A stretch of 45,223 nucleotides of DNA from CAZAIO01 sp964485235 (lineage in GTDB: Bacteria; Chloroflexota; Dehalococcoidia; GIF9; UBA5629). Below are positions 34,646 to 43,926 of this stretch, in pieces (the stretch's first letter is position 1; each line of letters begins with the position of its first letter). The stretch is from NCBI GenBank assembly GCA_964485235.1, contig CAZAIO010000006.1, positions 1 to 45,223 on the forward strand, written 5' to 3'. The notes beneath the pieces were generated by a model. It had not been told where the DNA came from. It saw only the letters and a program-made list of their open reading frames with translations, and searched no databases. A program made the position numbers and the translations under genes.

Positions 34646-35850
34646 GCCTTTGGGATAGTTTTAAAACTTCATGGCAGGCAATCGTATCCACAAAACTGCG
34701 GTCTTCACTGACAATTCTGGGTGTCGTGATCGGTGTTGCTGCGGTGGTATTCCTTGTTGGACTGGGGAGAGGGCAGCAGGCGAGTATGACATCAATGTTC
34801 GAGGATATGGGCGCGAATGCATTCTACATATCGAGCACTTCGGATAAAGCCGGGAGTGGGGGAAATCTCACGCTCGACGATGCAGAAGCGCTGAAAGATA
34901 AACAAAGAGCCCCGTCCGTGGGCGTAGTAGCGCCTTTGATACGCAGTCAGGCGAAGGTCTCCTATGAAAACTCCGATGTAAATATAACCTGTTCCGGTGT
35001 AACTCCTGAAATTGCCGAAGTGCAAAGCTATCCCGTTGAGGAAGGCGATTTCATATCTGAAAACGATGTGAAAAGGAAGACCAGCGTAGCCGTGCTGGGG
35101 CATCAGACTGCGATAGACCTCTTTAAAGACGCGAATCCTGTCGGTGAGAGTCTCAGGATCGAGGGGCGAAAGTTTCAGGTGATCGGTGTTATCGAAGAAC
35201 TCGGAGGAAGGCCGGGGTCTGACGATTACGTGTTGATCCCACTGACGACTATGCAGTCAAAAATAGTTTCCGGAAAAACTGTCGGACAAATTGCAGTGAT
35301 GGCAACCAACACCGATCAGATAAATAAAGCTATTGCCGAAGTGACAACGATACTCAGGGAACGCCATCATATCAGGACTGGAGCACAGGACGATTTCGAT
35401 ATCAGGAACATGACCGAAATATTGAAAAATATGACGCAGACCATGGCAACTTTTTCTCTTTTCCTGGGCGCAATCGGCGCAATCGCGCTCCTCGTCGGCG
35501 GTATCGGCATAATGAATATTATGCTTGTGTCGGTAACCGAGAGGACCCGTGAAATCGGTATACGCAAATCTATCGGTGCGAAGCGTAAAGACATCCTGAT
35601 TCAGTTTCTCACCGAGTCAGGCTTGCTCAGTATGTGCGGCGGTATAATCGGCCTTCTCTTCGCTATAGGGGGTGCACGGTTAATAGGCGGATTAAGAATG
35701 ATGGGGCCGTTCACAATTGAGGCAAAGATCAGTGCTGATATTATTATTCTAGCGCTGGCAGTTGCTATCGGTATCGGGTTAGTGTCAGGTACTTATCCGG
35801 CATTACGGGCTGCCATGCTCGATCCCATCGAATCACTCCGCCACGAATAA
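34642..35850 (+). CDS. ABC transporter permease (MacB/FtsX-like, YknZ-like)
   Basis: 402-aa permease: one N-terminal helix (about 18-42, SSLTILGVVIGVAAVVFLVG), a large extracytoplasmic MacB-PCD domain (about 45-265), and three C-terminal helices of the FtsX core with the signature GGIGIMNIMLVSVTERTREI, shown here in part, then GIRKSIGAKRKDIL. It completes the exporter with the ATPase and the two adaptors. No TolC-type outer-membrane gene accompanies it, consistent with a monoderm YknXYZ-like system. Cargo unknown. It ends 51 bp before the convergent aminopeptidase gene. Confidence 0.9.
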   Translation: MSLWDSFKTSWQAIVSTKLRSSLTILGVVIGVAAVVFLVGLGRGQQASMTSMFEDMGANAFYISSTSDKAGSGGNLTLDDAEALKDKQRAPSVGVVAPLIRSQAKVSYENSDVNITCSGVTPEIAEVQSYPVEEGDFISENDVKRKTSVAVLGHQTAIDLFKDANPVGESLRIEGRKFQVIGVIEELGGRPGSDDYVLIPLTTMQSKIVSGKTVGQIAVMATNTDQINKAIAEVTTILRERHHIRTGAQDDFDIRNMTEILKNMTQTMATFSLFLGAIGAIALLVGGIGIMNIMLVSVTERTREIGIRKSIGAKRKDILIQFLTESGLLSMCGGIIGLLFAIGGARLIGGLRMMGPFTIEAKISADIIILALAVAIGIGLVSGTYPALRAAMLDPIESLRHE

Positions 35851-35901
35851 TCTCCTCTTAAGTTGACAGCGGGTATATCTACGACCGTTGAAAAAAGATA
35901 C

Positions 35902-37011
35902 CTATACGGGAATAGCGAATTTTCCGTCCCTGTAAAGGAGTTCACCGTCTACTCGAATTTCCCCTCCCTGACGTAGATCGCAGATCATGTCCCAGTGGAT
36001 TGCAGACTCATTTTTACTGCCTGTTTCAGGATAACCCGCTCCAAGCGCCATGTGAAAGCTTCCGTTTATCTTCTCGTCGAACAGGATTTCTCCGGTAAAA
36101 CGGTTGATTCCTTCATTTGTACCGATGGCAAACTCACCGATGTAACGCGCACCGTTGTCGGTATCGAGTGTTTTTATCAGGAATTCCTCGTCTTTGTCGG
36201 CATGTGCTTGTATGACTTTTCCGTGTTCAAATTGGAGGCGTACTCCCGTAACTTCCCGCCCGCTGTAGTGTGACGGATACGAGAATGTAACGTGACCGTC
36301 GATGCTGTCCTCCACCGGCCCGGTAAAAATTTCCCCGTCCGGCATGTTAAAGCGGCCGTCACAGTTTACGAAAACACGGTCTTTTATACTGAGTCGAAGG
36401 TCGGTATCCGGACCAACGATATGCACTTTTTCTTTTCCTTTTAACCATTCGATAATTCCATCTTGCCAGGCGGAAAAACGTTGCCAGTATCCTACCGGGT
36501 CATCCATGTCCGGCAAACAGGCACCGTAGACAAAGTCTTCATAGTCACTGAGGCTCATTCCGGCATCCTGTGCATAGGCATTGGTGGGAAACAGGGTGAC
36601 AACCCATCGAAGTTCACCGGAAGCACTGCGCTCCATAAATATTCTGTTTAGTTCTGTCCTGGCCTGCCGGTGCAATACTATTCTGGATGAATCGACCTGG
36701 CTCAGTTCCCGCGTGTTATCATCGCTGGCAATGGCAATACGGACATCATAATTCTCCATAACATATTTAACCGGTTCGTGTACATATTTCAATTGCTCGT
36801 CGGAGGCATTTTTAAACATTATCTCTTCTAAGCCGCGTGGCGAAACCATTACAAGAGGATGCCCGCCGGCATGCAAAACGTTTTTATAGACCTCTTTGAT
36901 GAGAGGTTCCGCCATGGTCGATGAGTATATTGCCACTTTGTCGCCGGGGCGTACCTTTACAGAGTAATTAACGATCAATTGGGCCAGCTTCTCGATCCTT
37001 TTATCAGCCAT
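35902..37011 (-). CDS. Aminopeptidase M29 family (AmpS/thermophilic-type)
   Basis: 369-aa metallo-aminopeptidase. M29 metal ligands are visible in order: Glu in MPDGEIFTGP (about 237), Glu in GEFAIGTNEG, His in GSFHMALG and His/Asp in SAIHWDMI. The N-terminal domain starts RIEKLAQLIVNYSVKVRPGD, typical of the family. It removes N-terminal residues from peptides in the cytosol. GGAAGGA precedes the ATG. Single gene, converging on the ABC permease. Confidence 0.9.
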   Translation of the reverse strand: MADKRIEKLAQLIVNYSVKVRPGDKVAIYSSTMAEPLIKEVYKNVLHAGGHPLVMVSPRGLEEIMFKNASDEQLKYVHEPVKYVMENYDVRIAIASDDNTRELSQVDSSRIVLHRQARTELNRIFMERSASGELRWVVTLFPTNAYAQDAGMSLSDYEDFVYGACLPDMDDPVGYWQRFSAWQDGIIEWLKGKEKVHIVGPDTDLRLSIKDRVFVNCDGRFNMPDGEIFTGPVEDSIDGHVTFSYPSHYSGREVTGVRLQFEHGKVIQAHADKDEEFLIKTLDTDNGARYIGEFAIGTNEGINRFTGEILFDEKINGSFHMALGAGYPETGSKNESAIHWDMICDLRQGGEIRVDGELLYRDGKFAIPV

Positions 37012-37436
37012 TGTGCATCCTTCCCGCTATACTAAAATAAATTTTTATAACATTATACTTGAATTAATGTCTCCAGCTACAGCCTGACTCTATCACGTTG
37101 TCGATCACGCTATCCAAGTGTTTTATGGACATTAAAATTAAATAATAGAGCAACCGGTTATGCAAAGGATGACACCGGAAAGGTAAAAAAAGAAAACAGG
37201 GCCGGAAAAAAGAAGTTTTTTAAAACGTATGCAGTAAATGAACATGTGCTTCAGGACGTAAAAAGGACTGCTCCTGATTATAAAATGGAGTCAAAAGGAC
37301 GGTATGTTATATCGCTTCTATGTACGATAACCGATGTTATCCATAAAAACAACAGAAGCATTCCGGGCCGTATTTCCCGGTATCGTTATAATGAATGTTC
37401 AGGTAGAGCATATTTATGCTCTACCCGATAACGCAT
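37012..37436. other. 425-bp gap with no convincing gene
   Basis: A lysine-rich open frame runs through 37130-37431 on the plus strand but has no supported start and no recognisable domain. The only clear structure is the hairpin at 37402-37425. Confidence 0.5.
37402..37425. repeat. 24-bp perfect inverted repeat downstream of the MarR gene
   Basis: GGTAGAGCATA and TATGCTCTACC are exact 11-bp arms with a TT loop, 12 bp beyond the MarR stop codon. It lacks a T-run, so it is a stabilising hairpin or weak terminator. Confidence 0.6.
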
Positions 37437-37931
37437 TTAAATCTCTTCTTCATCCTGATCGGCAATCTGTTCCAGAAGATGCTTGCTGATCTTTTTTAAT
37501 GTTTCTTTCAGACTCTCGGCTTCATCATCGTCGAGACATTCAAGCGCTCTTTTACTGATATCGTATGTTGCAGGCAGCATTCTTTCCATTAGTTCCCAAC
37601 CCTGAGCGGTGAGAGTTATTTTTATTGACCGTCTGTCAAGCGGATTGGGTTCCCGGCGGACCAGGTCCTGCTTTTCAAGAGTATCAACCATGGAGGTGAT
37701 GCTGTGATTTGTGCGAAACATGTATTTTGCCAGCTCAGTCGGAGAGAGGCTGCCACCGTTGAGGTACAGGCCATCCATGAGCATGGTTCGTGCTGCGCTT
37801 GAGTCGTGTTTGGTGAATTCAACCGAGGAGTATCTGGCGAGTACATCGCTGAATCTAAGTAAAGCGATGAATGTGCTCATCCTCAGCTTATCTTCAGCCA
37901 TAATGTCTGTATTTTTATTATCCATCGTCAT
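37437..37931 (-). CDS. MarR family transcriptional regulator
   Basis: 164-aa winged-helix protein. SPTELAKYMFRTNHSITSMVDTLEKQ (about residues 65-90; shown in part as SITSMVDTLEKQ) is the recognition region, followed by the wing VRREPNPLDRRSIKITLT, the MarR signature. Helices at both ends (LRFSDVLARYSSVEF; EAESLKETLKKISKHLLEQ) should form the dimer interface. The chosen ATG at 37931 gives a normal MarR length; in-frame starts up to 37994 add a hydrophobic N-terminus and are less likely. It diverges from adenine deaminase and may control it or itself through the AT-rich region between them. Ligand unknown. Confidence 0.85.
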   Translation of the reverse strand: MTMDNKNTDIMAEDKLRMSTFIALLRFSDVLARYSSVEFTKHDSSAARTMLMDGLYLNGGSLSPTELAKYMFRTNHSITSMVDTLEKQDLVRREPNPLDRRSIKITLTAQGWELMERMLPATYDISKRALECLDDDEAESLKETLKKISKHLLEQIADQDEEEI

Positions 37932-38570
37932 TGCTTTTCCGTTTTTTCTCCTCATCATAATATTTTGTATAACAAATATACAATAAATAGTCAAATATTA
38001 CGGTAGTTATTATTATTTATTTTCAATATATCTCTATTATATTTTAATAGGATACAATATTCAATATAATATATTTTATATAAATGTTATATCATTTATA
38101 CTCTTTTTGCAATCCTATTAGCGGAGCAATATTAACAAATACATATATCGAAATCAAATACCGGCGCAACGTCCCGGAAGTTGAAATTTTGTTAAAACAT
38201 GGATAGTTTGCCCGATATCAACTCATATTATGTTTAAAAATAATTTTCGAAATGAATATCATTTTTACTTACTGGTTAGTAACCATTATATTAATAATGA
38301 TACAGCTTAGTCAAATATTCTTATATGAAGATAGTAACGGATTTCCGGATGACAGGTTTATCCGGCGCAGTACGGCGCTGTAATTAAAAGTATAGAGCTT
38401 ATGGGCGGTACACTACGCTGCGTGGAAGCTGATTTTCGATTTCAATATATTAAGGTATATAATATATTGAACATAGACTGCATATAATACATCGTGACAG
38501 GTCCGTAACATTAGCTCTTTTAATATGTTTTTGCTTTCTTTGTTTTTCAAATCAATAAAAGGGTAGAACT
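37932..38570. other. 639-bp AT-rich divergent intergenic region with repeated TTCAATATA motif
   Basis: Very AT-rich compared with its neighbours and without a credible ORF. TTCAATATA occurs near 38022, 38060 and 38441 and inverted at 38463-38471; TTACTGGTTAGTAACC near 38271 is another partly palindromic site. These are candidate MarR operators and promoters for both genes. Confidence 0.45.
38441..38471. promoter_or_regulatory. 12-bp inverted repeat before adenine deaminase
   Basis: TTCAATATATTA (38441-38452) and TAATATATTGAA (38460-38471) are perfect arms around 7 nt, 99 bp before the ade ATG. The symmetry and AT-richness suit a MarR-type dimer site. Confidence 0.45.
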
Positions 38571-40349
38571 ATGTATCGGGATATGATTAAAACATTAATG
38601 AATGTAGCTACCGGAAAGGAAAAAGCGGACCTTGTCATACGGAATGCCCGGCTTGTGAATGTCTATAGCAACGAGATCCTTCCTGGTTCGACCATTGCCG
38701 TGAAGGGAGAAAAGATAGCATTTGTAGGCCTTGACGGAAAGCATACGATAGGACCGAAAACAAATGTAATCGATGCCGCCGGTAAAGTCGTTATTCCCGG
38801 CTTGATAGACGCGCACACGCATCTCGATATTCCGGTCGTTCTTCCTACCGAATATGCCCGGTGCTCTCTGTCGGGAGGCACGACGACCATTATTACAGAA
38901 ACACTGGAAATGGCGAATGTGCTCGGTCACGATCCAGGGTATGCCGGGCTGTTGAACCTGCTGGAATCATTTGAAGCGCAACCGTTAAAAATATTTTCTA
39001 TTGCCCCGTCCTATATTCCGGCATTATCGTCGTACGGCCGTATAATGCCGTTTACAAAAGAGGAGACCGCCGCTTTATTGAAAAGAGAGCACGTGCTCGG
39101 GCTTGGTGAGACCGCATGGAATGCGGTCCTGGATGAAAATGATGAGGCACTTGAAATGCTCTCCACAGGACTGGAGGCAGGAAAACGGCTGGACGGACAT
39201 GCGGCAGGTGCCAAGAAGAATAAACTGGTCGCCTATACGGCGTCGGGAGTTACTTCATGTCATGAATCGATAACTGAGGCGGAAGCGGTCGAGAAGCTCC
39301 GGTTGGGCTTGTTTATTATGATAAGAGAAGGCTCTGTCAGGCGCGACCTGCAGGCGGTGAGCCACATAAAGGAGAGGTACAAAGAGTTCGACCGTTTTAT
39401 GCTGGTGAGTGACGGGCTTAATCCCCGGGATATCATCCGTTACGGGCATATGGACTATATCGTACAAAAAGCTATAGACCTTGGATTTGACCCGTTACAG
39501 GCCATCAGGATGGCATCGCTCAATCCAGCCGGGTATTTCAGGATCGACCAAATTTGTGGAGGCATTGCACCGTCAAGAGACGCAGACATGGTTATAATTC
39601 CGGATATCAGAACTATTGAACCTGAGACGGTGATCAGCAAAGGGCGTATTGCGGCTGAAAACGGGAAATTGCTGGTGAATATGACGCCGTTTCATCCGAT
39701 ACGGGAATTGCTCGGTTTAATACATATTGATAGAAATCTCACTGCTTCGGATTTCGATATACACGTGGAAGGCGGGAAGCAGGAGGTAATTGTACGTGTT
39801 ATAGACCAGATAAGCGATGTGATAACGAAAGAGCTTGTAGAAACGGTGCCGGTGACGAATAATTGCATCGCAATAAATACTGCTCGGGACCTGTTAAAAA
39901 TCAGCGTGATCAGCAGGGAGGAAGGACTGCGGGACAGCTTTACCGGTCTAATACACGGCTTCGGTATGCGCGATGGCGCATTTGCGAGCAGTTGTAGCTG
40001 GGAAATAGGCAGTCCTATGGTTGTTGTGGGGGCATGTGAAACGGATATGGCCTGCGCATTGCACAGGATAGGCGAACTTGAAGGCGGCGTTGTAGTTGCG
40101 CAGAACGGAAAAATTATCGCGGAATTAAGTTTGCCCATAGGGGGATTTCTCGCCTCCTGCACAGTTGAAGAGGCTGCCGGGAGGCTGGAGCAGATACAGG
40201 AAGCGCTTAGCGGACTGGGATGCCCCCTGCAAAATCCTTACCTTTCTTTGCAGGTGCTGACCGGTGTTTTTCTGCCCTTTTTCCGTATCACGAAAAGAGG
40301 GCTTGTCAATACAAAAGACAGAAATTTGGTACCGCTAATCGCAGATTAA
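38571..40349 (+). CDS. ade: Adenine deaminase
   Basis: 592-aa amidohydrolase converting adenine to hypoxanthine and ammonia for purine salvage. Metal motif HTH in PGLIDAHTHLDIP (about residues 82-84), GETAWNAVL, GHAAGAKK, TSCHESITEAEAV and LVSDGLNPRDI match Ade, and the C-terminal domain (about 400-590, with GASSCSWEIGSPMVVVGA-like sequence) is the one specific to Ade. Length is as expected. Cytosolic. The ribosome site is weak. Possibly controlled by the divergent MarR protein; ammonia release links it loosely to nitrogen supply. Confidence 0.92.
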   Translation: MYRDMIKTLMNVATGKEKADLVIRNARLVNVYSNEILPGSTIAVKGEKIAFVGLDGKHTIGPKTNVIDAAGKVVIPGLIDAHTHLDIPVVLPTEYARCSLSGGTTTIITETLEMANVLGHDPGYAGLLNLLESFEAQPLKIFSIAPSYIPALSSYGRIMPFTKEETAALLKREHVLGLGETAWNAVLDENDEALEMLSTGLEAGKRLDGHAAGAKKNKLVAYTASGVTSCHESITEAEAVEKLRLGLFIMIREGSVRRDLQAVSHIKERYKEFDRFMLVSDGLNPRDIIRYGHMDYIVQKAIDLGFDPLQAIRMASLNPAGYFRIDQICGGIAPSRDADMVIIPDIRTIEPETVISKGRIAAENGKLLVNMTPFHPIRELLGLIHIDRNLTASDFDIHVEGGKQEVIVRVIDQISDVITKELVETVPVTNNCIAINTARDLLKISVISREEGLRDSFTGLIHGFGMRDGAFASSCSWEIGSPMVVVGACETDMACALHRIGELEGGVVVAQNGKIIAELSLPIGGFLASCTVEEAAGRLEQIQEALSGLGCPLQNPYLSLQVLTGVFLPFFRITKRGLVNTKDRNLVPLIAD

Positions 40350-40407
40350 ACCTCAATAAAGAGGGCCCGATTCTATCGTCAGCCGGTTCAAGTTGTGGCT
40401 AACAACC

Positions 40408-40653
40408 CTAGATGAATCCGCAACCGATTTTGAGGCGGAGCGCGCCCAGGACTATCACTATCAGGCAAAGCACGATACCGGCGATTCCTACTCCGCTGCG
40501 CGATCGGGACAGAGTTATTCCTGTGAGGCCGAAGATCAGTCCCAGAACGGCAGGTGGAATGAATATCCAGTTCAGCCAGCCTAATAACGGGATCAGCGCG
40601 ATCGCCCATCCGATGATACTGATCAGTCCGAGTATAAAACATGCGATCTGCAT
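40408..40653 (-). CDS. Small three-helix membrane protein
   Basis: 81-aa hydrophobic protein with three helices (FILGLISIIGWAIALIPLL; IFIPPAVLGLIFGLTGI; GVGIAGIVLCLIVIVLGAL) separated by short loops, one of them SRSRSG. It resembles small DUF4190-like proteins of unknown role. GAGGT lies just before the ATG, inside the end of the NUDIX gene; only 7 bp separate the two genes, so they are co-transcribed. Confidence 0.7.
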   Translation of the reverse strand: MQIACFILGLISIIGWAIALIPLLGWLNWIFIPPAVLGLIFGLTGITLSRSRSGVGIAGIVLCLIVIVLGALRLKIGCGFI

Positions 40654-40660
40654 AGCTACC

Positions 40661-41161
40661 TCACGACGATTGAGTTTCTTTTATTACATCTTCAAAAATA
40701 CGTGTGAAATACTCAGGCAATTCGTCGATTGTGAAAAAACGTGCATCATCGACATCGCTGCCTGCGACCGGTTCTTCTCCCTCGTTTACCTGAACAAGAT
40801 ACACGAGAGCAAGCATATCGCCATAGACCTGCTTGTCTTCGATCCGGACTACTCTCATCAGCCTGACGATATTCCCGGTTACCCCTGTCTCTTCTTTTAA
40901 CTCTCTGAGACATGCTTCTTCAGGCGTTTCTCCGCTCTCGATAAAACCGGAAGCCGATCCCCATACCCCCTTACGCGGTTCTATTCCTCTCTTGATCAAT
41001 AAATATTTTTTATCTCTGGTGGCAAAAGCGACAGCCACGGGGAGGGGATTTTTATAATCGACAAAATCGCAGTTGGTACAATACCGCCGTTCTTTATTCT
41101 CTATAAACCCGGAACTAAGAGGATTTCCACAAAGCGGGCAATAATTGAATTCTTCTTTCAT
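40661..41161 (-). CDS. NUDIX hydrolase with N-terminal zinc ribbon
   Basis: 166-aa protein. A Cys4 zinc ribbon (CPLCG, then CTNC) at about 7-31 precedes a NUDIX domain with the complete box GFIESGETPEEACLRELKEETG, shown here in part as REL-EE-G. It hydrolyses nucleoside diphosphates linked to another group; the zinc ribbon points to an NADH-pyrophosphatase/NudC-like relative, but the NudC C-terminal SQPWPFPxS motif is absent, so substrate is open. ATG at 41161 puts the zinc ribbon at the N-terminus; ATG at 41188 is an alternative and neither has a good ribosome site. It forms an operon with the small membrane protein. Confidence 0.83.
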   Translation of the reverse strand: MKEEFNYCPLCGNPLSSGFIENKERRYCTNCDFVDYKNPLPVAVAFATRDKKYLLIKRGIEPRKGVWGSASGFIESGETPEEACLRELKEETGVTGNIVRLMRVVRIEDKQVYGDMLALVYLVQVNEGEEPVAGSDVDDARFFTIDELPEYFTRIFEDVIKETQSS

Positions 41162-41303
41162 TGGTCTTGAGTAATAAATTGTAAACATAAATAAGCATAT
41201 TTACAAATTCGTTCTATTATGAAATAACACAGGTGCTCGGTTGTATAATAGATAATGCCCTGATAAAACCGCCCGGACGCGGTCCCATGTTTGTATCCGG
41301 AAA

Positions 41304-41810
41304 TTACTCCCTGGTCAGGCTGACGATCAACGACCGGAAACGGGGATATAATGAAGAGAGGTCTTCGCGCTTGCCGTCTTCGTAATCACTATAATCGAAA
41401 CCCGGGGAAACCGTGTTGCCCAACAGGGCAAAATTACCTCCCGGTTTTAACCTCGCTCCCTGCCACGTGTTCATAGGGACTATGACCTGGGGCTGCATTC
41501 CGGCTGCTATATCCGTACCGAGGGTAACGGTAATACCGGTCCCGTCAGGATGTAATTGCAGCATTTCTACGGGGTCGCCGAGATAAAAATGAAATACTTC
41601 ATCGGACTTGATGCGGTGCATCGAGGAAATAGTATCCGGAGTAAGCAGGTAATAAATGGCAGTTGAAAAAGAACGTGTTCCACTATAGCGCTGCGGTAGG
41701 GAACCCGCCGGAACGCTCTCCTGACAACGATAAATTTCCCTGAAATAGCCGCCTTCTTTGGGATGTGGTTCAAGGTGAAGCAGGGATATTATCTGTTTCG
41801 CATCGATCAT
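41304..41810 (-). CDS. Cupin domain protein (DUF985/Cupin_5)
   Basis: 168-aa cupin. HPKEGGYFREIYR and STAIYYLLTPDTISSMHRI lead to the metal-site segment DEVFHFYLGDP. A second cupin strand MNTWQGARLKPGG and a closing VSPGFDYSDYEDG are family signatures of DUF985. Function unknown; plants and yeast have relatives of similar length. A single small cytosolic gene between the NUDIX and sirtuin genes on the same strand. Confidence 0.85.
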   Translation of the reverse strand: MIDAKQIISLLHLEPHPKEGGYFREIYRCQESVPAGSLPQRYSGTRSFSTAIYYLLTPDTISSMHRIKSDEVFHFYLGDPVEMLQLHPDGTGITVTLGTDIAAGMQPQVIVPMNTWQGARLKPGGNFALLGNTVSPGFDYSDYEDGKREDLSSLYPRFRSLIVSLTRE

Positions 41811-41902
41811 AAAGCACCATAATGAATGTAACTGTGCACTATTATATCAGTATCGAAGTAGCCCTGCAGGTCCGTTTTCCCGTGCAGGGGATGTACCGGG
41901 GT

Positions 41903-42601
41903 TCAGGTATGCATGAGCTTCCTGAGTTTTTCAACGGTTGCCGTTAATATATCTCCGGTCCCCTCATTAAAAAGAAGGTGAGCATACTCATCAAGCGGGG
42001 TTTTGCCCCTGTTTATAATAACCAGACGTGCGCCCGCTCTTAGCGCTACTGAAGGCATATCCGCAGCGGGATATACGACGAGGCTGGAGCCCGCAACAAT
42101 AAACAGGTCTGCTTTTCCGGAATGTGCATAGGCTTCTTTCAGGTCTTTTTCCGGCAGGGACTGTCCGAAGTCGACCACGCTCGGGGCAAGTTCGCCGCCG
42201 CAGAGCGGGCATACCGCGATATCTTCAAAATGGTCCATAAGAAAATCACACTTTTTACAGCGTACTTTGGTGATATTGCCGTGAAGCTCTGCCAGTATCT
42301 CCGGACGTATGCCCGATTTCAGGTGAAGGTTGTCCACGTTCTGCGAGATGAGGAATTCCAGCTTTCCCAGTTGCTGAAGCTCATAAATAGCTATATGTCC
42401 GGCATTGGGAGTCGCTCCGGCGAAATTGATGGACTCCACGGGCAGGCCCTTCTCTTTTCGCGTCCATAGACCATCGGGACCGCGAAAATCGGATAGCCCC
42501 GACTCAGTACTCAGGCCTGCACCTGTGAATACGACAAGATGTTTGGACTCGTATATCCATTGTGCAAGCGTATCTATTTTCTTGCTGAGGTCCGTCGACA
42601 T
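41903..42601 (-). CDS. Sir2-family NAD-dependent protein deacylase
   Basis: 232-aa sirtuin. NAD site TGAGLSTESGLSDFRGPDGLW (about 25-45, shown in part: GAGLSTESG, DFRGPDGLW), SQNVDNLH, catalytic His in ELHGNI, and a structural zinc ribbon CKKC...CPLC near 125-150. It removes acyl groups from lysines and yields nicotinamide. Class U/III bacterial length. GCGGGAA precedes the start. Single gene; substrates such as acyl-CoA synthetases are not in the window. Confidence 0.92.
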   Translation of the reverse strand: MSTDLSKKIDTLAQWIYESKHLVVFTGAGLSTESGLSDFRGPDGLWTRKEKGLPVESINFAGATPNAGHIAIYELQQLGKLEFLISQNVDNLHLKSGIRPEILAELHGNITKVRCKKCDFLMDHFEDIAVCPLCGGELAPSVVDFGQSLPEKDLKEAYAHSGKADLFIVAGSSLVVYPAADMPSVALRAGARLVIINRGKTPLDEYAHLLFNEGTGDILTATVEKLRKLMHT

Positions 42602-42804
42602 ATATTCCCGCTGACTGTACTATCAACCGTACGGGTATTCCTGACAGGTGTCGTTGATTTAGTCTAATTATTATGAAACATGCTGTCAATTGTGACCTGC
42701 GACACTTTTTTTCAGTGCAACCTTGTTGTAAAGTTAATAAAATAGTAAGAAGGTTATTTGCGGTATAAATTTGTTACATTCTGATGCAGAAAGGCGGTTT
42801 GTAA

Positions 42805-43374
42805 ATGAGCTATAAAGGGCATCATGCCTGGAAATATGATGAAGAAAAGAGAAAAAAATGGCAGGACCCGGAGGTCATCCTGAGGATGCTCGGCATAGAG
42901 CCGGGGATGACATTTGTCGATATCGGCTGCGGAAGCGGCTATTTTACCTTGCCGGCGGCACGCATGGTGGGCGACAGCGGCAAGGTATATTCCCTTGACG
43001 TTGATCCGGATGCTATCAACGCGTTGAAGACGAAAGCGCTCGGTGCGGGACTAAAGAATATTCGTGCGGTGGTGGGGAGTGGAGAAGACACGGTTTTATG
43101 CGACGCATGCGCCGATATCATCTTCTTCGGAAATGTGCTCCATGATTTTGAGAATGCGGTAACAGTGCTTTCCAATGCACGGAAAATGGTCGCGGCGAGC
43201 GGGCATTTATATGACATTGACTGGAAGGCGGAGGAGATGGAATTCGGACCGCCGCTCCGGATGCGGTTCAGTACGGAATATGCATCGGAGCTTATCGCTG
43301 CTGCCAGTTTTCATGTGGAGCGTATCGCAGACGCGACTGATTACCACTACCTTATTGAGGCTGTACCTGTCTGA
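42805..43374 (+). CDS. Class I SAM-dependent methyltransferase
   Basis: 189-aa methyltransferase with motif I VDIGCGSGYFTLPAA (about 33-47), acidic end LDVDPDAI and motif ADIIFFGNVLHDF. The C-terminus is short (HVERIADATDYHYLIEAV), as in UbiE/arsenite-methyltransferase-like stand-alone enzymes. The substrate cannot be inferred. AAAGGCGG precedes the ATG. It converges on the next methyltransferase with a 21-bp gap. Confidence 0.85.
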   Translation: MSYKGHHAWKYDEEKRKKWQDPEVILRMLGIEPGMTFVDIGCGSGYFTLPAARMVGDSGKVYSLDVDPDAINALKTKALGAGLKNIRAVVGSGEDTVLCDACADIIFFGNVLHDFENAVTVLSNARKMVAASGHLYDIDWKAEEMEFGPPLRMRFSTEYASELIAAASFHVERIADATDYHYLIEAVPV

Positions 43375-43395
43375 TAATGTTCAATGCCCCACCGG

Positions 43396-43926
43396 TTACA
43401 CTTTTTCTGCGACGATACCGGCGACAGCTCCCCTGCCTTCTATAATCCCTTCACGGTAGCGAAGACAGCGAAAATCGCGGAACATATCGAGCAGCTCATT
43501 GTGCGCGAGGAGGAATGCCGGGTTCTTGGGTTTTCCGTACTGCGCCTGTTCCAGCAAATATGTTTCATACACGATCACACCGCCCTTTTTAAGGCCGTCT
43601 TTGATTGCCGGAATAAGCGGGCGATGGAGATAGTTGAAGCAGACGATCAGGTCATAGACACCCTGTTCAAACCGGTAGTCGCCTTTCTCCATGTCGGCGA
43701 CGATAGCGTTGATACGGAGGCCGAGCGCCTGTGCCGTATCGAGGGCTTTCTGTACCGCCTCCGGGGAAATATCTATGCCGTCGACTTCGCAACCCAGGCT
43801 TGCGAGGTACAGCGCGTTACGTCCTGTGCCCATCGCGATATCCAGCGCTTTCCCCTGCGGCAGCAAGTCCCTGTTTTCCACAAGGTACTGAGAAGGTTGG
43901 TTATAGTCTTCGCGGCTCCAGCACAT
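43396..43926 (-). CDS. Class I SAM-dependent methyltransferase (TehB-like)
   Basis: 176-aa methyltransferase. Start MCWSREDYNQPSQYL is typical of TehB-like proteins; motif I is ALDIAMGTGRNALYLA, then VDGIDISPEAV and motif IV YDLIVCFNYLHRPL. TehB proteins methylate tellurite or selenite and similar small molecules; this one may do so or modify thiols. Cytosolic. No clear ribosome site. It faces the preceding methyltransferase and is unrelated enough that they are not a tandem duplicate. Confidence 0.82.
   Translation of the reverse strand: MCWSREDYNQPSQYLVENRDLLPQGKALDIAMGTGRNALYLASLGCEVDGIDISPEAVQKALDTAQALGLRINAIVADMEKGDYRFEQGVYDLIVCFNYLHRPLIPAIKDGLKKGGVIVYETYLLEQAQYGKPKNPAFLLAHNELLDMFRDFRCLRYREGIIEGRGAVAGIVAEKV

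Noticed and set aside
30416..35850. Naming the exporter MacAB-TolC
   Set aside because: Two adaptors, no outer-membrane channel, and a probable monoderm host make a YknXYZ-like description safer.
37130..37431. Lysine-rich plus-strand reading frame upstream of the MarR gene
   Set aside because: No in-frame start with a ribosome site, no domain, and it ends inside the hairpin at 37402-37425.
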